DNA from: Clostridium lacusfryxellense
GTDB lineage: Bacteria; Bacillota; Clostridia; Clostridiales; Clostridiaceae
Direction: 5' to 3'
Assembly: GCF_018861735.1 (NCBI RefSeq)
Contig: NZ_JAHLEB010000032.1
Span: 1 to 56,597, forward strand
Length of the DNA stretch: 56,597 nt
Part shown: in pieces, positions 1 to 8,041 of the stretch
Numbering within the stretch: position 1 is the first letter of the stretch
Layout: each line of letters starts with the position of its first letter
Translations under genes and position numbers: made by a program
The notes under the pieces: model-generated
What the model saw: the letters and a program-made list of their open reading frames with translations, nothing else
The model's database searches: none
Told to the model about the DNA's origin: nothing

Positions 1-53
1 ATAATATTTTGTGTCGTTACATTTATTCTCTCACAGTGGAGGAAAATATAAAA

Positions 54-104
54 GCCTAACGGCTTAAAAGTTAGGCAATTCAATGATTGCAGAATTGTGC
101 AATC
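54..104 (+). promoter_or_regulatory. Two hairpins in the leader of the glutamine synthetase gene
   Basis: The first hairpin pairs gcctaac (54-60) with gttaggc (70-76). A mutually exclusive small stem, aagcc/ggctt, uses the same bases. The second hairpin pairs gattgca (85-91) with tgcaatc (98-104) around the six-base loop gaattg. They lie directly before the ribosome binding site of the gene at 142, so a role in controlling it is possible. No T-run follows either, so neither is a simple terminator. I cannot assign them to a known riboswitch class, and the window starts too close to show the promoter. Confidence 0.4.
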
Positions 105-141
105 GGCTATAAATATATATCTTAAAAGGAGGAATATTATT

Positions 142-2037
142 TTGAAAAAATTAATTTATGTAATTCCTAAAGAAAACCATTCCGAAAAAGAGATTAAAGA
201 ACTTTTACTTGCCCACTCTGAGGTGAAATTTGTTTCCTTAGTTGGTATTGATTTATCCGGTAATGATACTGACGAGAGAATTCCAATGCAAATATTCTTA
301 GATGATATTGATGGTTTCTCTAAAGGAGCTATTCAAACTGATGGTTCATCTGTAGTATTGCCCGGAATTGCAACTTTAAACAACGCTAAATTAGATATGC
401 TTGCAGATCTCGATTGTAATTGGTACGTAGACTACAATCTTGAAAACATTGACCCTGAGACAGAATTACCTATAGGAACACTCAAAATTCCATGTGTATT
501 GTTACATGATAAAATTGCAGTAGATTCAAGATCAATATTGAAAAGATCAGTTGAAAGCTTTAAATCTACTGTCCTTGATTTATTCAAAGAAAATCCATCT
601 GCTTTAAATTCTTTTGACTTTAAATATGAAGATATTGATAAATTAACACTCACTTCAGCTACTGAATTAGAATTTTGGGTAAAAACACCTGATGATCAAG
701 CTGATATTGAAGAATTATCTACTTCTCAAGTATTAAAAGAACAATATTGGAGCAAAACTAAGGGAAGCGTTAGAACAGCCCTAGAACAAACTCTTCTATT
801 AATGGAGAAGTATGGTTTTGAACCTGAAATGGGACATAAAGAAGTTGGTGGCGTAAAAGCCCAAATTGGTGAAGCTGGCTCTTTAACCCACATCATGGAA
901 CAACTTGAAATAGATTGGAAGTTTTCAGACGCTCTTCAATGTGCAGACAATGAATTATTTATTAGAAATTTAGTTAAAGAAACTTTTAGACTTAACGGTT
1001 TGGATGTTAACTTTTTAGCAAAACCAGTTCATGATGTTGCTGGAAGTGGTGAACATACTCATATCGGAATTGCTGTAAAACTTAAAAATGGTAAAAGGGT
1101 TAATTTATTTAATTCAAATAAAGAACATTTCATGAGTACTTTAGGATATGCATCTGTAATGGGTATTCTTAAAAATTATGAAGTAATAAATCCATTTGTT
1201 TCTTCAACAAATGATTCTTTAAGAAGATTAAAAGTTGGTTTTGAAGCTCCTATATGTATAGTAACTTCACTTGGTCACAGTGTAGATGTTCCTTCGAGAA
1301 ACAGATCTATATTACTTGCATTAATAAGAGACCTTGATAATCCTCTTGCAACAAGATTTGAACTTAGAGCTCCATGTCCACATACTAACACATATTTAGC
1401 TTTATCTACTTTATTTATGGGTATGCTTGACGGAATATCATATGCAATAGAAAACAATAAATCTGAAGATGATCTTCTAAAAGAATTATCTAAAGCACCA
1501 GGAGACGACAGTTCTTATTTAGAGAAAGATAGAGCTTACAGAAGTGAAGAAGATGTATTTGAATACTATACAGAAGATCAAAGAGCAGAGTATTTTGGAA
1601 AAGCTCCTAAAACAGTTTTTGAGAATGTTACTGCATTAGATAAGTATCCAGATAAACTTGAAGTTCTAAAATCTCATGGTGTATTTACTGATAGTGTAAT
1701 AAATAGTTTTAGAATGGCAATAACATCTAGATGGGTTACTGAAATAAATAATAGATTATTACACAATTATGCAGATGAAATTAGAAAATGTAAAATGATT
1801 CATGTCGCTGAAAAGGCTTTGGATTTAGATTTGGCTAATTGGGAAAAAGTTAGTGATTTAAGGCATCTGCTTATGAAAGACACATATTCAAAAACTAGCC
1901 TCTTTACTAAAATAAATGAAGCTACTAATGCAGAAAACTATGAAGAACTTTCCGCATTACAAATAGAATTAGATATGAAGGTTGAAGAGCTTAGATTTTG
2001 TTATTCTAACTATACTAAGAATTTATTAGATATCTAA
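142..2037 (+). CDS. glnA: Glutamine synthetase (long form, about 631 aa)
   Basis: ATP-dependent ligase that makes glutamine from glutamate and ammonia, the entry point of nitrogen assimilation in the cytoplasm. The N-terminal part resembles the beta-grasp domain (residues about 45-100, TDGSSVVLPGIATL). The catalytic domain shows KPVHDVAGSGEHTHIG (about 308-323), NRSILLALIRDLDNPLATRF and ELRAPCPHTNTYLA, the usual GS order of metal, glutamate and ATP sites. A C-terminal extension of roughly 170 residues with helical, charged character makes it longer than GSI (about 445 aa) but shorter than typical GSIII (about 700 aa). I chose the TTG start at 142 because AAAGGAGG lies 5-10 bases upstream; a GTG at 97 would precede that site and run through the leader hairpins. 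A terminator follows at 2079. Family assignment is solid; the exact subtype is less certain. Confidence 0.85.
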   Translation: MKKLIYVIPKENHSEKEIKELLLAHSEVKFVSLVGIDLSGNDTDERIPMQIFLDDIDGFSKGAIQTDGSSVVLPGIATLNNAKLDMLADLDCNWYVDYNLENIDPETELPIGTLKIPCVLLHDKIAVDSRSILKRSVESFKSTVLDLFKENPSALNSFDFKYEDIDKLTLTSATELEFWVKTPDDQADIEELSTSQVLKEQYWSKTKGSVRTALEQTLLLMEKYGFEPEMGHKEVGGVKAQIGEAGSLTHIMEQLEIDWKFSDALQCADNELFIRNLVKETFRLNGLDVNFLAKPVHDVAGSGEHTHIGIAVKLKNGKRVNLFNSNKEHFMSTLGYASVMGILKNYEVINPFVSSTNDSLRRLKVGFEAPICIVTSLGHSVDVPSRNRSILLALIRDLDNPLATRFELRAPCPHTNTYLALSTLFMGMLDGISYAIENNKSEDDLLKELSKAPGDDSSYLEKDRAYRSEEDVFEYYTEDQRAEYFGKAPKTVFENVTALDKYPDKLEVLKSHGVFTDSVINSFRMAITSRWVTEINNRLLHNYADEIRKCKMIHVAEKALDLDLANWEKVSDLRHLLMKDTYSKTSLFTKINEATNAENYEELSALQIELDMKVEELRFCYSNYTKNLLDI

Positions 2038-2078
2038 TATAGATCTAATAAAAAAACAATTATATATTTAAATTCATA

Positions 2079-2122
2079 AAAAAATCACAACAATAGTAAA
2101 CATACTATTGTTGTGATTTTTT
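2079..2122. terminator. Bidirectional terminator between glnA and the amidase gene
   Basis: A perfect 14-bp stem, tcacaacaatagta (2085-2098) with tactattgttgtga (2103-2116), has a four-base loop. It is flanked by six A on the left and six or more T on the right, so it can end transcripts from both converging genes. Confidence 0.9.
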
Positions 2123-2126
2123 TATA

Positions 2127-3719
2127 TTAATATAATATATTACTTATTCCTAAATTTTTAAGAATTCCTACTGAAATAGCCTTAGCTAATTTATTTTGAT
2201 AAACATCTGTAGCTAATAACTTTTCCTCTTCTGGATTAGATATAAATGATGTTTCTACCAATATAGCCGTTGCATCTACATTTTTTAATACATAAAATCC
2301 TGCTGTTTTAATCTTCCTATTTAATCTACCAGTTTCTTTAACTAACTCAGATTGAACAGCCTGAGCCAATTTCTCTCCAGCTGCACCTCCACTATAGTAA
2401 AAAGTCTCAACGCCCTTAGCTACCGTATTTGAATAACTATTTGCATGAATACTTACAAAATAATTTGGTTTCGCAATATTTGAAATATCAGTTCTTGCCT
2501 TAAGATTTTGAGTTTGATTAGTTGACCATGATATATTGTCACTTGTTCTTGTGTATACAATTTCAACACCATTTTTAGATAATATTTTCCCTACTTTTAA
2601 AGTAACAGCTAGAGCTACAACCTTTTCCTTAAGACCGCTTGGTCCTATAGCTCCTGGATCATATCCTCCATGACCTGCGTCTAAAACTACTTTATATTTT
2701 GTTGTAATATCATTAACATAAATCACCCCTTGATTTGTATCTTTTGGGGCACTAGCAAATTTGGGATTTACACTTATATACTTTACAATTCCATCTTTAA
2801 AAGCCAAAGCCAACTTATCTTTATATACACTAGTTTTTAGTTTACCTTCCTCACTTTTATTAGTTATAAATCCTAATGTTGCCATAACTCCTGGTGAATT
2901 AGACAGTTTTAAGCTATTAAAACTACTTGCTTTAGTTCCTCTATCTATTGCTTTAGTTTTACCTACTAATTGTAGCTGAATATACTGCGCTAGTTGCTTG
3001 CCTTTAGTGCTGCCATTTAAATAGTATGTCTCTATACCATTAGCAGTTTTAGATTTATCTCCATTGCAGCTAATAGTTATAAGTAAATCGGCCTTGGCAT
3101 TGTTTGATACGTTAAGTCTTTGTTTTATTTCATTAACACTATTCCAATTTACACTATTACTCTTCCTAGTGTAAACAACTTGTACATTTTGTTTTTCTAG
3201 AAGTTTACCAAGCCTTAAGGCTACATCTAAATTAACATCTTTTTCTTTTAATCCAGTAGGTCCGATACCACCATTGTCACTTCCACCCCTTGCTGCATTT
3301 ATGCACACAATGAACTTACTTGGTTTGGGAGGTGAAATTATAGTATTAAAACTCATTCTAACTTCTTTTGAGAGATTTTTCCCAGTTAAATACTTAACGC
3401 TTTTAGTAACTATTAAGGTATATTTCTTATTATATCCATAGTTTTTTTGTGGTTGGACTATTATGTTTTTATTATTACTGCCTAAACTAACTTTAATATC
3501 TATGTATTTATTATTCTCATCAATAACCTTTATGTTCTTTGTGTTTATCGTAGCTAAACTTAAAGAATTATTAAAACTAAGCGTCCAGATTTTATTAACT
3601 ATAACATCTTTTTTAGATCCTATGCTTGTATAGTCAATTGCCTTTACTGTCTTTTGCATAGGAATACAAAATGTAAAAATTAAAATCATAAATAAAATTC
3701 CTTTAAAAATATTTTTCAT
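2127..3719 (-). CDS. Secreted N-acetylmuramoyl-L-alanine amidase with one active and one degenerate Amidase_3 domain
   Basis: Cell-wall hydrolase that would cleave the amide bond between MurNAc and L-alanine outside the cell. An N-terminal signal peptide (about 1-27) is followed by an Ig-like Big_5/SbsA-type domain (about 35-127) and two Amidase_3 domains (about 136-318 and 342-525). The second domain keeps all expected zinc and catalytic residues: H350 (LDAGHGG), E365, H425 (SIHANS) and E489 (VETSF). In the first domain the matching positions are R144 (NAARGG), E159, S217 (TISCNG) and T281, so two zinc ligands and the catalytic glutamate are gone. That half is probably a wall-binding or regulatory pseudo-domain. 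The start follows AGGAGG closely. The gene is monocistronic, between a terminator and an AT-rich spacer of about 290 bp. Confidence 0.85.
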   Translation of the reverse strand: MKNIFKGILFMILIFTFCIPMQKTVKAIDYTSIGSKKDVIVNKIWTLSFNNSLSLATINTKNIKVIDENNKYIDIKVSLGSNNKNIIVQPQKNYGYNKKYTLIVTKSVKYLTGKNLSKEVRMSFNTIISPPKPSKFIVCINAARGGSDNGGIGPTGLKEKDVNLDVALRLGKLLEKQNVQVVYTRKSNSVNWNSVNEIKQRLNVSNNAKADLLITISCNGDKSKTANGIETYYLNGSTKGKQLAQYIQLQLVGKTKAIDRGTKASSFNSLKLSNSPGVMATLGFITNKSEEGKLKTSVYKDKLALAFKDGIVKYISVNPKFASAPKDTNQGVIYVNDITTKYKVVLDAGHGGYDPGAIGPSGLKEKVVALAVTLKVGKILSKNGVEIVYTRTSDNISWSTNQTQNLKARTDISNIAKPNYFVSIHANSYSNTVAKGVETFYYSGGAAGEKLAQAVQSELVKETGRLNRKIKTAGFYVLKNVDATAILVETSFISNPEEEKLLATDVYQNKLAKAISVGILKNLGISNILY

Positions 3720-4007
3720 ATAATTCCTCCTAATTTACCATATTTAATGTATTTAATTAATAATATCTTTTTATAGATTTTATTAATTATAAAAGTAAAT
3801 TATGGTATTAATAATGAGTTAATTATACTATACTTTTTTTCTTATCTCTATATTTTTTTAATAAACTTTAATATTTTTAAAATAATAATTAAAACTTAAT
3901 ATTTTACTTTCTAAGATGTTTATTATCACACTAAATGCGGCATAATAAGTATTGTTTTATTGTCATGAAAAGCTTCAAAATATTATTTAGCAAGAAGGAG
4001 ACTTTAT

Positions 4008-4643
4008 ATGAAAATAACTTGGCTTGGACATTCATGTTTTCTTTTGGAAGATTCTAAAGGCATAAAGCTTTTAACAGATCCTTTTGATTCAACCCTAGGA
4101 TATGATGTTTATAATGGAAGTCCTAATATTGTTACTATAAGCCATAATCATTTTGATCACAATTATACTAAAGAATTAAATTGCAATTGTGAAATAATAA
4201 ATAAGCTTGGCATATATAACATAAATAATATATACATAAAAGGCACGCCTTCTTATCATGACAAGGATAAAGGTTTAAAACGTGGTGATAATATAATATT
4301 TACTTTTAGAATGGATAAGTATTCCTTTTGTCACCTAGGAGATTTAGGTCACTCACTTTCTAATAATGATATTGAGGCAATTGGAGACGTAGATATATTG
4401 TTTATTCCAGTAGGTGGTAACTATACAATCGATGGTAAAGAAGCCTCCGAAATCACTAAAAAAATAAATCCAAAAATAGTCTTTCCCATGCACTATAAAA
4501 CCTCCAACGTTTCGCTTCCTTTAGATGGTGTAGAGACCTTTGTTATGAATATGAAAAATGCTTTAAAAATAGATGGCAATACATTTACTATTAATGATGA
4601 ACTAAACGAAACTCTGTCTGTTAAAATATTAAATTATATTTAA
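4008..4643 (+). CDS. MBL-fold metal-dependent hydrolase (UPF0173/UlaG-like)
   Basis: Cytoplasmic metallo-beta-lactamase-fold protein of 211 aa, close to the usual length of the UPF0173 family. It opens with the family signature MKITWLGHSCFLLE and has the metal-binding motif HNHFDH near residues 47-52. Further metal ligands appear in HLGDLGH (about 107-113) and near the end in FPMHYKT (about 161-167). The natural substrate is not known for this family; relatives act on phosphodiesters or lactones. AGAAGGAG lies upstream of the ATG. The gene stands alone, divergent from the amidase gene. Confidence 0.8.
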   Translation: MKITWLGHSCFLLEDSKGIKLLTDPFDSTLGYDVYNGSPNIVTISHNHFDHNYTKELNCNCEIINKLGIYNINNIYIKGTPSYHDKDKGLKRGDNIIFTFRMDKYSFCHLGDLGHSLSNNDIEAIGDVDILFIPVGGNYTIDGKEASEITKKINPKIVFPMHYKTSNVSLPLDGVETFVMNMKNALKIDGNTFTINDELNETLSVKILNYI

Positions 4644-4869
4644 TAAAACAGTATAAAAAAAACATTAAAAGCCAAACTATTAATATTGTATATCAAACTG
4701 TAATATAATGAAATAAAATGAATTTATGGTATTTTTACTAAACAAATGGTGTAATTATATTAAAAATGTTATTTATTTTAAAAAAACTATTTAAAAAGTT
4801 ACTAAAGTGTAGTATTATAATAGTTATGTTACAAATGTTGCAAATTTTTTTATTCAGGAGGAAAGTTAT

Positions 4870-5070
4870 ATGAAAACAGGTACAGTTAAATGGTTTAATT
4901 CAGAAAAAGGGTTCGGATTCTTATCAGTAGAAGGAGAAGAGGACGTATTCGTACATTTCTCAGCTATTCAAGGAGACGGATACAAATCACTTGAAGAAGG
5001 ACAACAAGTTCAATTTGAAATAACTACTGGTGCTAGAGGCCCTCAAGCTTCAAACGTTACTAGAGTATAA
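4870..5070 (+). CDS. Cold-shock protein, CspA/CspB family
   Basis: Small single-stranded nucleic acid binding protein (66 aa, standard length) that acts as an RNA chaperone. Both RNA-binding motifs are present: RNP1 KGFGFLS (about 15-21) and RNP2 VFVHFSAIQ (about 27-35). The opening [17 protein letters not shown] is typical. AGGAGG precedes the ATG. A long AT-rich untranslated stretch lies upstream, and a TATAAT element sits near 4815. Long leaders are usual for cold-shock genes, where they regulate stability and translation, but I see no specific structure to claim here. A terminator follows at 5117. Confidence 0.95.
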   Translation: MKTGTVKWFNSEKGFGFLSVEGEEDVFVHFSAIQGDGYKSLEEGQQVQFEITTGARGPQASNVTRV

Positions 5071-5116
5071 TTCAAATTCTAACTCATCTATAATATACAA
5101 ATTAATTATAGATAAA

Positions 5117-5146
5117 ACACCTATCACTTTGTGGTAGGTGTTTTTT
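5117..5146 (+). terminator. Terminator of the cold-shock gene
   Basis: The stem acacctatca (5117-5126) pairs with tggtaggtgt (5132-5141), with one G-U pair and loop ctttg, followed by six T. Confidence 0.9.
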
Positions 5147-5251
5147 AGTTTATGTAATTTATAATAACATTATCATTTTTGTGTATATAATAGCTCTCAT
5201 TGTTAAAACTACAATAGAGTATATATATAATTATGAAAGGATGTTTTTATA

Positions 5252-5431
5252 ATGTTTGGAAAAATAATTGATCTAAACAATACTGATGCTTTTGTAAATT
5301 TTTCAAATGGAACTACTGTAAATGTAAGCGTTATTCGTTTACCTAAACATTCAAAATTAGGAGACACTGTTGATCTAAATAATGAAGCACCATCTTGCAT
5401 GCTTAAAGATTCAATGATAAATTTCCTCTAA
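5252..5431 (+). CDS. Small conserved-looking protein of unknown function (59 aa)
   Basis: A complete small gene beginning MFGKIIDLNNTDAFVNF, with GAAAGGA 10 bases before the ATG. The pattern of short beta strands around an acidic turn (FSNGTTVNVSVIRLP) and a following LGDTVDL resembles small beta-barrel proteins of the DUF3006 kind, but the match is only by eye. It lies between the cold-shock gene and a bidirectional terminator, transcribed the same way as the cold-shock gene but beyond its terminator, so it probably has its own promoter. Function unknown. Confidence 0.7.
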   Translation: MFGKIIDLNNTDAFVNFSNGTTVNVSVIRLPKHSKLGDTVDLNNEAPSCMLKDSMINFL

Positions 5432-5440
5432 TGTATTTAA

Positions 5441-5488
5441 AATAATAAGAGGCCATTTTTGTTAAACAAAAACGGCCCCTCATTATTA
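5441..5488. terminator. Bidirectional terminator between the 59-aa gene and the lipoprotein gene
   Basis: The long imperfect stem aataataagaggcca.../...ggcccctcattatt closes around tttttgttaaacaaaaa. A-rich and T-rich tracts flank it on both sides, serving two converging genes. Confidence 0.75.
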
Positions 5489-5495
5489 ATATTAT

Positions 5496-6329
5496 TTAAA
5501 ACCCGCTAGGTTTTTCATCTTCGAAAGTCTCTATTTTCCATGTTCCTTTATCATACTTAGCTATTACATAATATTTCTTTTCTTTCTCATCTAAGTTAGT
5601 TTTAATAGTCACAGAGGATTTATATATAGTTGATTTATATCCTTCCGTTTTAACGGTTATTAGCTTATCATAAGGTGTTTCCTTATCTTTTAGTAACACT
5701 GTATTAAAATCCTTAAGCAATTTTTCTTTAAACGATTCTAAATCCGTTGACAACATAAATTTAGTTGCTTCATTATCCTCACTTATATCAAGAATTATTT
5801 TTTCACCTTTGCCCTCATCCTTTATATGCTTATCTAATACCTCTATAATTGAGTCATAATATACAGCCTCAAAATTAATTGGTTTTCTGATATTCCAAAA
5901 GTTTTTAATAATATCATTATCAATTCTCTTAGATACGATATAGCTTTTATCATCACTGTACAAGTTAGCACCATTTTTTTCATCAAGTCCAGCAATATAA
6001 CTAAATTTATGTATTTTATTTACACCTTCATACATTTCAAATATATAATCTGGTTCTAGTGTTGATTTTTCATCAACTTCCTTAGCTGATGACAAAATCT
6101 CATACAAATCTTTTATAGCTACTTCATCTGTAACAACAAATCTAAAACTTTTATCTCTAGTACTTTGTATAGTTATCTTCTTAATTCTGCCTTGCTTAAT
6201 ATATTCGAAATCCTGGTTTTTAATTCCGATCTTTACTTTAATTTGATCAAAATTTTTACATCCTGTAAACATAAATGTAGCCATAACGATAAAAGAAAAT
6301 AAAATGAACTTGTTTTTATTTTTTATCAT
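5496..6329 (-). CDS. Putative lipoprotein, function unknown (277 aa)
   Basis: An N-terminal signal sequence ends in the lipobox FTGC (Cys near residue 24), so the mature protein should be lipid-anchored on the outer face of the membrane. The rest is hydrophilic and mixed alpha/beta. A C-terminal part (about 150-277) with VTIKTNLDEKEKKYYVIAKY and KGTWKIETFED resembles DUF4829/NTF2-like lipoprotein domains, but I am not certain of the family. GAGGAGGAT precedes the ATG. It sits 25 bases downstream of lgt, whose product would attach its lipid, so the two are probably co-transcribed. Confidence 0.65.
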   Translation of the reverse strand: MIKNKNKFILFSFIVMATFMFTGCKNFDQIKVKIGIKNQDFEYIKQGRIKKITIQSTRDKSFRFVVTDEVAIKDLYEILSSAKEVDEKSTLEPDYIFEMYEGVNKIHKFSYIAGLDEKNGANLYSDDKSYIVSKRIDNDIIKNFWNIRKPINFEAVYYDSIIEVLDKHIKDEGKGEKIILDISEDNEATKFMLSTDLESFKEKLLKDFNTVLLKDKETPYDKLITVKTEGYKSTIYKSSVTIKTNLDEKEKKYYVIAKYDKGTWKIETFEDEKPSGF

Positions 6330-6354
6330 TTGTTATCCTCCTCGCTATCATATC

Positions 6355-7119
6355 TTATTTACGCGTTATTGATTTTATTCTTTGTGCATTAAATAATAGT
6401 ACTCCAATAAGAACAACAAATATACTAATAAATTGTGATGTAGAAAATATAGAAATGCTACCTCTAGGGTCATCTCTTAGGAACTCTATTAAAAATCTGC
6501 CAATACTATATATAATAAGGTAAAGGGAAAATAATCTTCCTTTCTTTCTTTCGCGTCTATCATACCAAAGTAAAAAAATCGCTAACATAAAATCAAATAT
6601 GCTAGAATATAACTGCGTTGGATGTAAATGCAGATTTGCAGGCGCAAATGGTGAATTTTTAAACTCTACTCCTATTGGTAACGTTGTTACACTACCATAA
6701 CAACATCCAGCTAGAAAACAACCTATCCGTCCAAATCCTTGGGCCAAAGGTAGACTTGGAATTATCAAATCAAATGCACTAAGTGTATCCCAACCTTTTT
6801 TCCTACTATACCAGTATACCGCTAATACACCTCCCAGAATGGCTCCATAAATAACAAATCCATTCCCAACATTTTTTAATATTGAAGGTTGTTTTAATAT
6901 GAACTTAATATCAGTTATTATGTACATCACTTTTCCGCCTACAATACCACAAATGATTACTAATATAGCCATATCCCAAATATTTTCCTCATTATATTTT
7001 TTTTTCTTGCCCCTATATGATAATAGTAAAAGCGCTGCAATAATCCCTATTGCTATCATTAATCCATACCCATAAATCTTTATAAAAGAAAACTCAAATA
7101 ATACTGGTTTCATTTTCAC
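6355..7119 (-). CDS. lgt: Prolipoprotein diacylglyceryl transferase
   Basis: Integral membrane enzyme that moves diacylglycerol from phosphatidylglycerol to the lipobox cysteine of prolipoproteins, the first step of lipoprotein maturation. At 254 aa with about seven membrane segments it has the family length. The Lgt signature appears as GRIGCFLAGCCYG (about 131-143), and HPTQLYSS (about 166-173) carries a conserved histidine region. AAGGAGGG precedes the ATG. The next gene in the transcript encodes a lipoprotein. A short leader ORF and hairpin lie just upstream (7146-7209). Confidence 0.93.
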   Translation of the reverse strand: MKMKPVLFEFSFIKIYGYGLMIAIGIIAALLLLSYRGKKKKYNEENIWDMAILVIICGIVGGKVMYIITDIKFILKQPSILKNVGNGFVIYGAILGGVLAVYWYSRKKGWDTLSAFDLIIPSLPLAQGFGRIGCFLAGCCYGSVTTLPIGVEFKNSPFAPANLHLHPTQLYSSIFDFMLAIFLLWYDRRERKKGRLFSLYLIIYSIGRFLIEFLRDDPRGSISIFSTSQFISIFVVLIGVLLFNAQRIKSITRK

Positions 7120-7145
7120 CCTCCTTATTAATATCGTGCGCTGTT

Positions 7146-7193
7146 TTACGCCCTTTGCTTAGGCTTTTTAGCACAAAATACTAAGAGAAGCAT
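7146..7193 (-). CDS. Putative 15-aa leader peptide upstream of lgt
   Basis: A 16-codon reading frame, MLLLVFCAKKPKQRA and stop, has a strong AGGAGG eight bases before its ATG and ends 26 bases before lgt. It has a hydrophobic stretch followed by a cysteine and a basic tail, like a miniature lipoprotein signal reversed in order; F rather than G/A/S precedes the cysteine, so it is not a true lipobox. The ribosome binding site lies inside a 12-bp hairpin. Whether it is translated is inference. Confidence 0.4.
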   Translation of the reverse strand: MLLLVFCAKKPKQRA

Positions 7194-7209
7194 AATTTGC
7201 TCCTCCTAG
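7181..7209 (-). promoter_or_regulatory. Hairpin covering the leader-peptide ribosome binding site before lgt
   Basis: On the minus strand ctaggaggagca pairs with tgcttctcttag around loop aatta, giving 12 bp with two G-U pairs and no mismatch. The AGGAGG is fully inside the stem and the ATG straddles loop and stem. This could make translation of the leader temperature- or factor-dependent. It could also act as a weak attenuator, though no proper T-run follows. Confidence 0.5.
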
Positions 7210-7346
7210 CTCACAACTCTCTAAAAACGATACATATATGTACCATAGCTATATATTTACATAATAACATTAAACTCTTATTTTAAAATACCATTACGTA
7301 ATTATAATACTTTAAAAAGTTTTAAGCAAACCCAATTAAACCTAAT

Positions 7347-7931
7347 TTATTGAATTTTTAAAGTTTCAACTATACTTTGAAAAATAGCTGCATAGGTATC
7401 TTTAAAATTAACATCTCTTACGAAAAATGAAAATCTGTAAAATTCTTGACCACCATCAACGAAATATTCATATGACTTGTACCAATTATTCCCTGTTGTA
7501 TTAATTAAATACTTCACTAAATATGTTTTTTTACCATTTATAATTAAATTCTCAATTTTGTAATTTTTGATCTGATTTTGCTCTTGTGATATGTCTTTGC
7601 TCTTATCAAAAAATAGTTTTAGGTCTTCTTTACCTTTCCAGACCTCTACAAATCCATGAATTACAGCATCTGATGATTGAAAATCATTGTGATATTTAAT
7701 TTCATCGCCAGGAAAATTTTTTTCTGATGTTGTCCACCCCATTGGTAATCTATAACTTATTTTTCCATCTGAGGTCCTATAATCGTTAAGTAGTTTAATA
7801 TTATTCTCAACAAGAATAGTAGTTTTTAACTTATTATCAAATTGCTTTGATATCCCCATCAATGAAATCATAAGTCCAATGATTACTACGATAATTCCAA
7901 CTTTTTTTCTGTTTATAAATATAACTTTCAA
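7347..7931 (-). CDS. Membrane-anchored protein, PsbP-like fold suspected (194 aa)
   Basis: A single N-terminal membrane segment (about 9-26, VGIIVVIIGLMISLMG) with a basic start leaves the bulk outside the cell. The extracellular part begins with a stretch typical of PsbP-like and related clostridial proteins (ISYRLPMGWTTSEKNFPG) and ends with FKDTYAAIFQSIVETLKI. That pattern suggests the alpha/beta PsbP fold, whose bacterial members have no clear function. The preferred start is TTG at 7931, four bases after GGAGGGG; a TTG at 7946 would overlap that site. Monocistronic. Confidence 0.55.
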   Translation of the reverse strand: MKVIFINRKKVGIIVVIIGLMISLMGISKQFDNKLKTTILVENNIKLLNDYRTSDGKISYRLPMGWTTSEKNFPGDEIKYHNDFQSSDAVIHGFVEVWKGKEDLKLFFDKSKDISQEQNQIKNYKIENLIINGKKTYLVKYLINTTGNNWYKSYEYFVDGGQEFYRFSFFVRDVNFKDTYAAIFQSIVETLKIQ

Positions 7932-7991
7932 TGTACCCCTCCACAAATTAATATTAATATACTATATGATACATAATATTAAAATATTAAA

Positions 7992-8034
7992 AAAATTAAT
8001 GTGTGGCTAAATTATTTAGCCACACATTAATTTT
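7992..8034 (-). terminator. Terminator after the 420-aa protein gene
   Basis: A nearly perfect 20-bp stem (aattaatgtgtggctaaa with its complement) and loop tta is followed by seven T on the minus strand. Confidence 0.9.
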
Positions 8035-8041
8035 ATCTGCA

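Noticed and set aside
54-104. ANTAR-target or glutamine riboswitch before glnA
   Set aside because: The second hairpin has a six-base loop but lacks the A at position 1 and G at position 4 of ANTAR target loops, and the sequence does not match known glutamine riboswitches.
432-653. Reverse-strand open frames inside glnA, metG, ksgA, argF and others
   Set aside because: They lie opposite well-conserved genes, lack ribosome binding sites and have no recognisable motifs.
5209-5400. Minus-strand 63-aa frame over the 59-aa gene
   Set aside because: The plus-strand gene 5252-5431 has a good ribosome binding site and a terminator behind it; the minus frame has neither.
7120-7262. Known riboswitch before lgt
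   Set aside because: The region is structured but matches no class I can recognise; I keep only the leader ORF and hairpin.
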